From the NCBI GenBank assembly GCA_002724555.1, contig PBOZ01000061.1, positions 1-32,941 on the forward strand: a stretch of DNA of 32,941 nt, read 5' to 3'. This document shows, piece by piece, positions 1-7,068 of the stretch. This DNA is from Rickettsiales bacterium. GTDB taxonomy: Bacteria; Pseudomonadota; Alphaproteobacteria; UBA8366. The position numbers were made by a program, and so were the translations under genes. How positions within the stretch are numbered: position 1 is the first letter of the stretch; each line of letters begins with the position of its first letter. The notes under the pieces are model-generated. The model was not told the origin of the DNA. It searched no databases and was given only the letters and a program-made list of their open reading frames with translations.

Positions 1-1
1 C

Positions 2-937
2 GCTGCATCGGAACTTGTTAGGCGATATATGCAGCCAACGGCGCAATACTGCTGGCCATTATTATCGGCGCGATGTGGTGCAGAAATTTGGGTAAAACAT
101 GAAAATCATACACCAACAGGGGCCTTTAAAGTGAGGGGTGGCCTGATTTATATGGATTCGCTTAAGCGCCGTGCTCCAAATACTACCGGGGTAATAACTG
201 CTACCCGTGGTAATCATGGACAGTCGGTAGCGTTTGCTGCGCGAACCTCTTGTGTAGCCTCCGTTGTTGTTGTGCCGCATGGCAATAGTTTTGAAAAGAA
301 TGCATCAATGAAAGCCTTTGGTGCGGAGCTTATCGAGCATGGAAAAGACTTCAATGAAGCATTCGATTTTGCAAAAACTCAAGCAATAGAACGTGATTTG
401 ACTTTTTTCCCTTCGTTCGACTCGAATTTAGTTGCGGGTGTCGCGACTTATGCGATGGAATTGCTTACGGCTTCGCCGGACCTAGAAACGATTTACGTTC
501 CGATTGGTCTTGGTTCTGGTATTTGCGGTGTAATGTCCGCGCGAGATGCATTTGGCTCAAAGGCGGATGTAGTCGGTGTTGTTGCGGAGAATGCGCCTAC
601 ATATGCGTTGTCGTGGAAAGCCGCAGAGCAGGTACCTACAAATTCAGCGGAAACGTTTGCTGATGGATTGGCGGTTCGTATTCCAGATCCCCGTGCACTT
701 GAAGCTATTCTTGCTGGTGCCGCTCGAGTGCTAACGGTATCGGAAGACGAAATGAGAGCTGCAATCCGATATTATTACACAGATACTCATAATGTTGCTG
801 AAGGTGCGGGCGCGGCATCGCTTGCAGCATTTTTGCAGGAGAAAAATGCGATGTCGGGAAAAAAAGTCGGGGTCATTCTATCAGGTGGTAATATCGACCG
901 CGGCGTTTATCTAGATATTTTATCAGAGGACTTGTAA
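2..937 (+). CDS. Threonine dehydratase-like PLP enzyme (5' end outside window)
   Basis: Fold-type II pyridoxal-phosphate enzyme of the serine/threonine dehydratase family; members deaminate hydroxy-amino acids to 2-oxo acids in the cytoplasm. The PLP-binding lysine is in the motif TGAFKVRGG (lysine codon near 128-130), and a glycine-rich phosphate loop GLGSGICG lies near residue 165 counted from the ATG at 29. The C-terminal SGGNIDRGVY is typical of the family. The reading frame is open from the first base of the window through position 29, and the codons before that ATG (AASELVRRY) read as family sequence, so the ATG at 29 is probably internal and the true start lies upstream. Substrate is uncertain: threonine, serine or another hydroxy-amino acid. 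No clear terminator follows. Confidence 0.85.
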   Translation, partial: AASELVRRYMQPTAQYCWPLLSARCGAEIWVKHENHTPTGAFKVRGGLIYMDSLKRRAPNTTGVITATRGNHGQSVAFAARTSCVASVVVVPHGNSFEKNASMKAFGAELIEHGKDFNEAFDFAKTQAIERDLTFFPSFDSNLVAGVATYAMELLTASPDLETIYVPIGLGSGICGVMSARDAFGSKADVVGVVAENAPTYALSWKAAEQVPTNSAETFADGLAVRIPDPRALEAILAGAARVLTVSEDEMRAAIRYYYTDTHNVAEGAGAASLAAFLQEKNAMSGKKVGVILSGGNIDRGVYLDILSEDL

Positions 938-1156
938 GTCTAGGCTTCATTATAGGCTCCTATATTCTATGCCGTTAAATTGGCGAAAAGAAAAATGTTT
1001 CTCTATGCGGTTTAGGTCTTCAGTAACGGTCAGCTCATTAGGGGATCCTAATTAAAGCTATCTTCCGCCACGAAGAGGAAATTCAACATGAACCGGGCCG
1101 CAACGAAGCTTTCTCAACTTTAGTCTCAAAAGATATAGATAAGATGGGAGGCAGCG

Positions 1157-2014
1157 ATGAGTGATAAAATGCGCAGGAATTTGGCATCATACGCTGATGG
1201 GGTGCGGATCGTCCGGGCAATCGAATATTTATCGGATAATTTCGAGATACAGCCATCTCTCGACGATGCGGCCCGTGTAGCCGGCATTAGCAGTTATCAT
1301 TTTCAACGAATATTTACTCGCTTTGTTGGCATAAGCCCAAAAAATTTCGTTCAGCATTTGTCTTTGAAGCGAGCGACGGAAAGCTTGGCTAACTCGATCT
1401 GTGTGTCGGATGCGGCTCACAGCATCGGGCGGTCCGCTCCAGGCCGTCACCATGATTTTTTGGTGACATATGAACACATGACACCAAGCGAATGGAAAAC
1501 GAAAGCTGCTGGTAAAGAAGTCGTATATGGTTGGCATTTGAGCCCTTTTGGAGATTGTTTAATTGTGGCTAGTGAACGTGGTGTCTGTGGCTTGGCATTC
1601 GAGTTAAAGTCAGGTCGGGAAGCCACCATAGAGAATTTGTTCGGTTCCCTTGGTGAGGTGCGGCGCCTTCAGGACGAATCTGCGACTAAGGAATTTGCTG
1701 ATCGGGCCTTTGATGGTGGCCAATTAAATGTCCTACTTCGGGGCTCGCTGTTCCAATTTAAGGTTTGGAAAGGCTTACTGGGAATACCGTCAGGAGTAGT
1801 CACGAGTTACGGTATATTGGCGTTATCGCTGGGTAAACCAACGGCGGTACGTGCCGTGGCGAGTGCGGTGGCGCGCAACCCGGTCTCTTGGTTGGTGCCT
1901 TGTCATCGGGTTGTACGGAATAATGGCACAATTAGCGGATATCGATGGGGCCCGGCTAAAAAACGATCCATGTTGGCTGTTGAGTCAGCCGTTTTAGAAG
2001 GGCTTACGGATTAG
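1157..2014 (+). CDS. Ada-like AraC regulator / O6-methylguanine-DNA methyltransferase
   Basis: Two-domain protein of 285 residues: an AraC-type helix-turn-helix region (about 18-115) joined to a methylated-DNA--protein-cysteine methyltransferase domain (about 125-280). The suicide alkyl acceptor is Cys249 in the PCHRVV motif, followed by the conserved GYRWGPAKK segment. The domain transfers methyl groups from O6-methylguanine to itself. The N-terminal zinc/cysteine domain that senses methylphosphotriesters in E. coli Ada is absent, so how the HTH part is switched is unclear. The start is supported by GGGAGG seven bases upstream. The gene converges on cysQ, with the two stop codons overlapping at 2011-2014. 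Confidence 0.88.
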   Translation: MSDKMRRNLASYADGVRIVRAIEYLSDNFEIQPSLDDAARVAGISSYHFQRIFTRFVGISPKNFVQHLSLKRATESLANSICVSDAAHSIGRSAPGRHHDFLVTYEHMTPSEWKTKAAGKEVVYGWHLSPFGDCLIVASERGVCGLAFELKSGREATIENLFGSLGEVRRLQDESATKEFADRAFDGGQLNVLLRGSLFQFKVWKGLLGIPSGVVTSYGILALSLGKPTAVRAVASAVARNPVSWLVPCHRVVRNNGTISGYRWGPAKKRSMLAVESAVLEGLTD

Positions 2015-2793
2015 TTCGGTTTGTCGAAACCGCCCCATGCAATAAAGTTGGGGTTTTCGTACCCCGCTTTAGCATATCTGAATGGCTTGCCGTCCAATGT
2101 GCTCATGCGGCCGCCGGCGGCCTCTAAAACAGCTTGCCCAGCGGCGGTATCCCATTCCATTGTGCGCCCAAAGCGCGGATAAATATCCGCACCTCCGGAG
2201 GCCACGATACAGAATTTGAGAGAACTACCGGCGTTTTTAATTTTACTGATCGTCCGGCCTTCAAGAAGTTTTTTGATCTTCTTTGGATCGCCATGGCGTC
2301 GGCTTGCGATAACGGTGACATCATTTTTAGAAACTGTACGAACACGAATTTTGTGCCGGTTTTTATTTAAATCCCTGCAATGGGCTCCCGTTTCTATATG
2401 TCCCGTATATGTTTGACTGAGTGCTGGGGCATGCACAACGCCGCAAACCGGACGGCCGTCTTCAATCAATGCGATGTTGACGGTAAATTCCCCACTCTTT
2501 TCTACAAATTCGTTTGTGCCATCGAGCGGGTCGACAAGCCAGAAACGGCCGCCACTTATATCTGGTGAATGGCCAGAAGAAAATGCTTCCTCCGCTACGA
2601 CAGGAATTTCTGGCGTCAAATTCGACAGGCCGGCAATGATAATCTTTTCTGCGATTGTGTCGGCTTCGGTTACCGGGCTATAGTCATCTTTGTATTTGGT
2701 AACAAAGCCTTCGCTATAGATGCGCATAATCGCAATGCCCGCATTCAGGGCAAGGGACTCGAGCTTGTCGAGCATTTCGGCCGCAATGGTCAT
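2011..2793 (-). CDS. cysQ: 3'(2'),5'-bisphosphate nucleotidase CysQ
   Basis: Inositol-monophosphatase superfamily phosphatase of 260 residues, expected to hydrolyse 3'-phosphoadenosine 5'-phosphate to AMP in sulfur assimilation. Metal-binding residues are visible: the AEE motif at 67-69, DPLDGT at 88-93, and a second aspartate in EWDTAAGQAVLEAAGG near the C-terminus. The chosen start (ATG at 2793-2791) is preceded by AGGAAG at good spacing and gives the usual N-terminus; a longer in-frame start at 2862 would add 23 unlike residues with no better ribosome site. No sulfate-activation gene is next to it. Other members of the superfamily (inositol or fructose phosphatases) are less likely because of the CysQ-like overall pattern. 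Confidence 0.87.
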   Translation of the reverse strand: MTIAAEMLDKLESLALNAGIAIMRIYSEGFVTKYKDDYSPVTEADTIAEKIIIAGLSNLTPEIPVVAEEAFSSGHSPDISGGRFWLVDPLDGTNEFVEKSGEFTVNIALIEDGRPVCGVVHAPALSQTYTGHIETGAHCRDLNKNRHKIRVRTVSKNDVTVIASRRHGDPKKIKKLLEGRTISKIKNAGSSLKFCIVASGGADIYPRFGRTMEWDTAAGQAVLEAAGGRMSTLDGKPFRYAKAGYENPNFIAWGGFDKPN

Positions 2794-2926
2794 ATGTCTT
2801 CCTGTATCGAATGCGAAATCTGTTTCGGCGTTATGGGCGAATTGTTTGCGCGAAGAATGCAATAATTCATGGACGTTTCGAAAAAAAGTTAAAAAGTTTA
2901 GTCAAAATTGGAACCCTTAGTAAGAA

Positions 2927-3022
2927 TTGGTCAACTCCGTGGATCTAGTGGACGTGAACATGGCCCTGTCACAGTTATGGCTCGAAAAGCCGAATGCAAT
3001 TATTGAAAACCTGAAAATATAA
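2927..3022 (+). CDS. Possible small protein (about 31 aa), doubtful
   Basis: An open frame from TTG at 2927 (or ATG at 2960, 20 residues) ends at TAA 3020-3022. It encodes a peptide containing MALSQLWLEKPNAIIENLKI. I do not recognise it. What makes it worth listing is that a hairpin with a T-run on the same strand begins at its stop codon. There is no good Shine-Dalgarno sequence, so it may be chance or a gene remnant. Confidence 0.2.
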   Translation: MVNSVDLVDVNMALSQLWLEKPNAIIENLKI

Positions 3023-3046
3023 AATCCTTATTAAGAGGATTTTTTT
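3021..3046 (+). terminator. Hairpin plus T-run, orphan on the plus strand
   Basis: Perfect 8-bp stem AAAATCCT / AGGATTTT with a 7-base loop, followed on the plus strand by a run of T. No plus-strand gene other than the doubtful mini-ORF precedes it. On the minus strand it could act as a second, weaker terminator behind nrdB, where the hairpin is followed by ATATTTT. Confidence 0.5.
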
Positions 3047-3123
3047 GAGTCCCAATTAATTTCATTGATGTTATGCAAAAATTTTACGTCTTTGTACCTT
3101 TGTAGTAACCAGCTCGATTTTAG

Positions 3124-3157
3124 CAGAAAAGACCCCGGTCGATTAGACGACCGGGGT
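3124..3157 (-). terminator. Rho-independent terminator of nrdAB
   Basis: Perfect 10-bp GC-rich stem (ACCCCGGTCG 3132-3141 with CGACCGGGGT 3148-3157) and a 6-base loop. On the minus strand it is followed by CTTTTCTG. It lies about 40 bases after the nrdB stop codon, in the right orientation to end the nrdAB transcript. Confidence 0.82.
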
Positions 3158-3161
3158 AGGG

Positions 3162-3192
3162 AGCCCGGGGGGGCTGCTTCCTCGGGAGGAAG
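3162..3192 (-). repeat. Two further hairpins between the nrdB stop and its terminator
   Basis: Two perfect inverted repeats sit side by side: AGCCC (3162-3166) with GGGCT (3171-3175), and CTTCCTC (3177-3183) with GAGGAAG (3186-3192). With the terminator they make three stacked hairpins within 61 bp after nrdB. They may stabilise the 3' end of the transcript. Confidence 0.5.
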
Positions 3193-3197
3193 TTGAA

Positions 3198-3776
3198 TTA
3201 ATCGAATGCTTCTTCCCAACTTCCGCGCGTTGCGGCTCGGGAGTATTCTGTTGCACGGTTTTCGAAAAAGTTGGTGTGCTCAACGCCATTGAGCATGTCG
3301 TCCATCCATGGCAGAGGATTGCAATCTATGTGATGAATTGGGTTGAGACCGAGCTGGCCGAGCCGCCGGTCCGCGATATAGCGTATGTATTGCTTCACGT
3401 CCGAAGCCTCCAGGCCCTCCACACCACCCATCTCGAAGGCAAGGTCGATGAAGGCATCTTCATGGTCGACGATGGTTGAGGCCGCAACATAGAGTTCGTG
3501 TTGCAATTCGTCGTTCCAGATATCCTCGTTCTCACTGATGAAGGTCTTAAATAACTGGATTATCGAATTCGTGTGCAGAGATTCATCACGCACTGACCAT
3601 GTCACAATTTGGCCCATGCCTTTCATCTTATTAAACCGTGGAAAGTTCATCAGAATTGCAAAACTGGCGAAGAGTTGGAGCCCCTCGGTAAACCCCCCGA
3701 AAACAGCGAGGGTCTTTGCAATATCCTCACGGGTAGCAACACCCCACTGTTGCATGTAGTCGTACTTATCCTTCAT
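3198..3776 (-). CDS. nrdB: Ribonucleotide reductase beta subunit, C-terminal fragment
   Basis: C-terminal 192 residues of the class I ribonucleotide reductase R2 protein, which houses the diiron-tyrosyl radical cofactor. It carries the second half of the iron ligands: Glu31 in FTEGLQLF, then Glu65 and His68 in SVRDESLH. The spacings (34 and 3 residues) match E. coli Glu204/Glu238/His241. It is in the same frame as the upstream fragment and separated from it only by the codons TAA-AAG-GCA, so the two are one gene broken by a nonsense codon. The ATG at 3776 could allow coupled re-initiation, with AAGG only two bases upstream, but this is weak. The tandem hairpins and terminator at 3124-3192 follow. 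Confidence 0.88.
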   Translation of the reverse strand: MKDKYDYMQQWGVATREDIAKTLAVFGGFTEGLQLFASFAILMNFPRFNKMKGMGQIVTWSVRDESLHTNSIIQLFKTFISENEDIWNDELQHELYVAASTIVDHEDAFIDLAFEMGGVEGLEASDVKQYIRYIADRRLGQLGLNPIHHIDCNPLPWMDDMLNGVEHTNFFENRATEYSRAATRGSWEEAFD

Positions 3777-3782
3777 TGCCTT

Positions 3783-4157
3783 TTATTTGAGGAAGGCCTG
3801 ATATTCGGTCTCGGGCATGCCGAGAGTGTCGAGGAGGTGCGAATATGCAGCGATGTGAACCGTCTCCATATTAGAGAAGGCAGACAGCATCATCTGAATT
3901 TCAGTTGGTTTAAAGACCTGCGAGTAATGCTTCATATAGCAGTTGTTGACTTCGACATCTGCTTGGGTAAAGAAGCGGAAAATTTGGGTTAATAGGTTTT
4001 GCTCGGCCGGGGAAAGGTTCTTATGCCAATCCTTTACATCGTCAGCAAGGGGCACCTCTTCGGGCAGCCAGTGGATGCGTTGCTGGGTCAACCATGCATC
4101 GTAAGCCCAAGGATAACGGAAAGGTTTGTAAATCGGTTTGGCATCGAGCAGAGACAT
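3783..4157 (-). CDS. nrdB: Ribonucleotide reductase beta subunit, N-terminal fragment
   Basis: N-terminal 124 residues of the R2 protein. The first half of the diiron site and the radical tyrosine are present: Asp67, Glu98, His101 and Tyr105 in METVHIAAYSHL. These correspond by constant offset to E. coli Asp84, Glu115, His118 and Tyr122. Translation stops at TAA (3785-3783), where relatives typically have a tyrosine in a run like FL-Y-K-MKDK. The fused frame 3198-4157 would be 319 residues, a normal length for this R2 type. Alone this fragment cannot complete the metal site. It lies 66 bases after nrdA, in the same operon. A sequencing error, a true mutation or a genuinely split subunit are all possible. 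Confidence 0.88.
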   Translation of the reverse strand: MSLLDAKPIYKPFRYPWAYDAWLTQQRIHWLPEEVPLADDVKDWHKNLSPAEQNLLTQIFRFFTQADVEVNNCYMKHYSQVFKPTEIQMMLSAFSNMETVHIAAYSHLLDTLGMPETEYQAFLK

Positions 4158-4223
4158 GATCTTAATCTTTCAAATTTTCCGGCCCGTTGCCCCCGCGGTA
4201 ACCGGTTTTCTTAAATATTCCAA

Positions 4224-6185
4224 TTATTGGCAAGCGAGACATTCTTCGTAGTCGATTTGTTCTGCCGGCTGGTCGCCACCATTGACTTTGCCAAGATGCG
4301 GTACGGCCGTCTGATCGCCTTCGTGACTTGCTACAACTTCTGCCCGTTGTATTGATTTGGAGCGGCAGTAGTAGAGGCTCTTGACGCCCTTCTTCCAGGC
4401 TTGCAAATGCAATTGATGAAGGTCTCGTTTGTGTATATCAGCTGGCAGAAATAAATTGATTGACTGGGACTGACATATGTATTCGGAGCGGTCGCCTGCG
4501 TGCTCCACGATCCAACGTTGATCTATTTCGAAGGCGGTACGGAACACCGATTTTTCATCTTCGTTTAAGAAATCGAGATGCTGTACCGAACCTTCACTGG
4601 TGGTGATCGATGACCAAACCTCATCCGTGTCCTTACCCTTTTCGGCAAGTAAAGCACGTAGAAAAGGGTTTCGGACGTTGAACGACCCCGATAGCGTCTT
4701 GTGCGTATAGCTGTTCGCAGCAGCTGGCTCTATACCGGGTGAAGCTCCACCACAAATGATAGAAATCGACGCGGTTGGTGCGACTGAAAGCTTGTTTGAG
4801 AAGCGCTCCATAATCCCGAAATCTTCAGCATCCGGGCAGGCGCCCCGCTCTTCCGCCAAGAGGCGAGAAGCGGCATCGGCAGCGGTACGAATATGTTTAA
4901 ACATACGCATGTTCCATACCTTTGCCATTGCACCTTCGAACGGGATCATATTGGCTTGAAGAAAAGAGTGGAAACCCATTACGCCAAGACCGACGGAACG
5001 CTCACGCATTGCCGAATATTTTGCGCGGCTAAAATCGTCTGGCGCGTTGTCTATGAAATCCTGCAATACATTGTCTAGGAAGCGCATAATGTCTTCGATA
5101 AATCCTTCATCCTTCTCCCATTCAGGATATTTTTCAAGATTTAACGAAGAGAGGCAGCATACCGCAGTGCGATCCTCACCGAACCGGTCGATTCCTGTCG
5201 GCAAGGTGATCTCGGAGCAAAGGTTAGAGGTCTTCACTTCCAGGCCACCGAGTTTCTGATGTTCTGGTAGTGCTTTGTTAACATGATCGATATTGATCAG
5301 ATACGGCTCTCCTGTCTCGACCCGCGACGTCAGAATGCGGATCCAAAGTGAACGCGCGGAAATCTTCCGCAAGACGGACCCGTCTTTCGGGCTGGTAAGT
5401 GCCCATTCAGCGTCGGCTTCGACGGCCCGCATAAATGCATCCGGTACTAAAACGCCGTGGTGAAGGTTCAAAGCCTTGCGATTGGGGTCACCACCGGTGG
5501 GCCGTCGTAATTCCACGAATTCTTCGATCTCAGGATGATTTAAGGGAAGGTATACGGCTGCACTTCCCCGGCGAAGCGACCCTTGACTGATAGCTAGCGT
5601 CAGCGAATCCATTACGCGAATGAACGGTATCACGCCAGATGTCTTGCCGTTATGGCCCACTTGTTCGCCAATCGATCGTAAATTACCCCAATAACTTCCA
5701 ATGCCGCCGCCGCGGGCTGCCAACCAGACATTCTCATTCCAAAGGCCCACAATACCTTCCAAGCTATCACCAGCTTCGTTTAGGAAACATGAAATTGGAA
5801 GCCCTCGTGACGTGCCACCATTGGATAAGATAGGCGTTGAAGGCATAAACCAATGTTGACTCATGTAATCATAAATACGTTGGGCGTGACCGGAATCGTC
5901 TGCATAGTGCATCGCGACTCGCGCAAAGAGGTCTTGAAAATCTTCATCGCGCATCAAATAACGGTCTGTCAGAGTTGCTTTCCCAAAAGCCGTCAAATAA
6001 TCGTCGTGACGCCGATCGATGGTAACACGGATACCACGTTCATTTTGCTTGATATCGAGATAATCTTGGTGGTTCTGGACCGAATTCCCGGAATCCGCCA
6101 ACAGATCAGAATTATCTTCATTCCGCCTATTGTCAGAGTTATCCACAAGGGCTCTATCCCGCAGAATTATTCCAGAACCGTCCAT
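4224..6185 (-). CDS. nrdA: Ribonucleoside-diphosphate reductase alpha subunit (class I)
   Basis: 653-residue catalytic subunit that reduces ribonucleotides to deoxyribonucleotides together with NrdB. Key residues are visible: Cys133 in PISCFLNEAG, the active-site set Asn321/Cys323/Glu325 in SNLCSEITLP, Cys343 or Cys344 as redox partner, the radical-transfer pair Tyr605-Tyr606, and the C-terminal shuttle pair Cys649/Cys652 in ECLACQ. No ATP-cone is seen; the first 50 residues are instead an Asn/Asp-rich low-complexity tail, so dATP inhibition through the usual N-terminal site is unlikely. The start is supported by AGGGGG about six bases upstream. DnaA-box-like sequences lie at and upstream of the start. 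Confidence 0.95.
   Translation of the reverse strand: MDGSGIILRDRALVDNSDNRRNEDNSDLLADSGNSVQNHQDYLDIKQNERGIRVTIDRRHDDYLTAFGKATLTDRYLMRDEDFQDLFARVAMHYADDSGHAQRIYDYMSQHWFMPSTPILSNGGTSRGLPISCFLNEAGDSLEGIVGLWNENVWLAARGGGIGSYWGNLRSIGEQVGHNGKTSGVIPFIRVMDSLTLAISQGSLRRGSAAVYLPLNHPEIEEFVELRRPTGGDPNRKALNLHHGVLVPDAFMRAVEADAEWALTSPKDGSVLRKISARSLWIRILTSRVETGEPYLINIDHVNKALPEHQKLGGLEVKTSNLCSEITLPTGIDRFGEDRTAVCCLSSLNLEKYPEWEKDEGFIEDIMRFLDNVLQDFIDNAPDDFSRAKYSAMRERSVGLGVMGFHSFLQANMIPFEGAMAKVWNMRMFKHIRTAADAASRLLAEERGACPDAEDFGIMERFSNKLSVAPTASISIICGGASPGIEPAAANSYTHKTLSGSFNVRNPFLRALLAEKGKDTDEVWSSITTSEGSVQHLDFLNEDEKSVFRTAFEIDQRWIVEHAGDRSEYICQSQSINLFLPADIHKRDLHQLHLQAWKKGVKSLYYCRSKSIQRAEVVASHEGDQTAVPHLGKVNGGDQPAEQIDYEECLACQ
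6139..6147 (+). promoter_or_regulatory. Perfect DnaA box inside the 5' end of nrdA
   Basis: TTATCCACA matches the E. coli DnaA-box consensus TTATNCACA exactly. It lies about 40 bases inside nrdA, in codons for LVDN. DnaA is known to regulate nrdAB in E. coli. Confidence 0.5.
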
Positions 6186-6196
6186 ATTTTATCCCC

Positions 6197-6213
6197 CTAT
6201 CCACAGCTGTGGA
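6197..6213. promoter_or_regulatory. Near-consensus DnaA box overlapping a 14-bp palindrome
   Basis: CTATCCACA (6197-6205) differs from the DnaA box at one base and merges into the perfect palindrome TCCACAGCTGTGGA (6200-6213). It sits 12-28 bases upstream of the nrdA start codon, so a bound protein could block transcription or translation initiation. Confidence 0.45.
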
Positions 6214-6223
6214 ATGAATATTA

Positions 6224-6232
6224 TGTGAATAA
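6224..6232 (-). promoter_or_regulatory. Perfect DnaA box upstream of nrdA
   Basis: TTATTCACA on the minus strand matches TTATNCACA exactly. It is about 40 bases upstream of the nrdA start, in the presumed promoter region 6186-6475. I could not find a convincing NrdR box (consensus ACACWATATWGTGT type) in that region. Confidence 0.5.
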
Positions 6233-6475
6233 ATACCAGATCTCGTATATTATTAAAGTTTACGATACCAGATATGGAAACGTTGTCATCGTGAACAAAA
6301 CACGAACACACATAATTTTTTAACTTCTTTTTAAAGGAAGTCAAGTTGGACTGGAAAGTAGTGGAAATAAAAAAAATTGAGTTAAGGGTTCTGCGAATTA
6401 TTTGACGGCTGCTCCGTTAGGAGCGTAGGACGGAAGCACCGGAAATGTATCCCATTCGTTGGAGAAGCTAAAAAG

Positions 6476-7036
6476 ATGAAGCTCAATCTCGGTTGTGGCA
6501 ACCACAAAATCGACAATTTTATAAATGTCGACAAGTTCGTGCATTGTGAGCCGGACGAGGTGGTCGATTTGGAATCGTTCCCTTGGCCTTGGATTGATAA
6601 CTCGGCCGATGAAGTTGTAATGAGCCATATTTTGGAACATTTAGGTCAAGATACCAACGTCTATTTCGCTATCATTAAGGAGTTGTATCGCGTTTGCTGT
6701 GACGGCGCCGAAGTTAGGATCGCCGTGCCTCATCCGCGGCATGACGATTTTTTGAATGATCCGACTCATGTTCGTGCCGTTACAGTCGAGGGGCTCGCCA
6801 TGTTTTCGAAAAAGGCTTGCGACGATTTTGTTATCCAGAAGGCTGCTAATACACCTTTAGCACATATCCTTGAAGTCGATTTTGAGATGGAGGATATGAA
6901 GTTTACACTCGAGCAACCCTGGCTCTCGAAAGTTCAGTCTGGTGTCATGGGTGATACAGAACTTCTGCTCGCGATTCGCCAATATAATAATGTGATCAAA
7001 GAGACATCAGTGAAACTGAGGGTGCATAAAAATTAA
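6476..7036 (+). CDS. Class I SAM-dependent methyltransferase-like protein
   Basis: 186-residue protein with the SAM-binding motif I LNLGCGNH at residues 3-10, an acidic strand-2 end (NVDKF), and the segment FPWPWIDNSADEVVMSHILEHL typical of methyltransferase-11-type proteins. The substrate cannot be told. It is transcribed divergently from nrdA and precedes the ThDP enzyme gene by 32 bases, so the two may be co-transcribed. The Shine-Dalgarno GGAG lies 11 bases from the ATG, a little far. A small GCTCC/GGAGC hairpin lies in its leader at 6411-6424. Confidence 0.78.
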   Translation: MKLNLGCGNHKIDNFINVDKFVHCEPDEVVDLESFPWPWIDNSADEVVMSHILEHLGQDTNVYFAIIKELYRVCCDGAEVRIAVPHPRHDDFLNDPTHVRAVTVEGLAMFSKKACDDFVIQKAANTPLAHILEVDFEMEDMKFTLEQPWLSKVQSGVMGDTELLLAIRQYNNVIKETSVKLRVHKN

Positions 7037-7068
7037 AAGCTTTTTGAGAGAAGTTGAGAGGTATCATC

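Larger units (their letters stand above)
2794..3197. other. 404-bp gap with hairpins and a doubtful mini-ORF
   Basis: No ordinary gene lies between the cysQ start and the end of nrdB. The stretch holds A/T-rich sequence at 2876-2915, a possible 31-codon plus-strand ORF (2927-3022), an 8-bp hairpin with a T-run (3021-3046), and three consecutive perfect inverted repeats just downstream of nrdB (3132-3192). These are listed separately. Confidence 0.6.

Noticed and set aside
944-965. TATAGG/CCTATA inverted repeat after the first gene as a terminator
   Set aside because: Loop of two bases, AT-rich stem and no T-run.
2794-2862. Longer CysQ N-terminus
   Set aside because: The extra 23 residues do not look like the family and the internal ATG has a much better ribosome site.
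2134-2865. Several plus-strand open frames over cysQ
   Set aside because: They are antisense shadows of a clear gene with intact catalytic motifs and have no family resemblance.
6411-6424. GCTCC-GTTA-GGAGC hairpin as a riboswitch or terminator
   Set aside because: Only five base pairs, no T-run and no further conserved structure that I can recognise.
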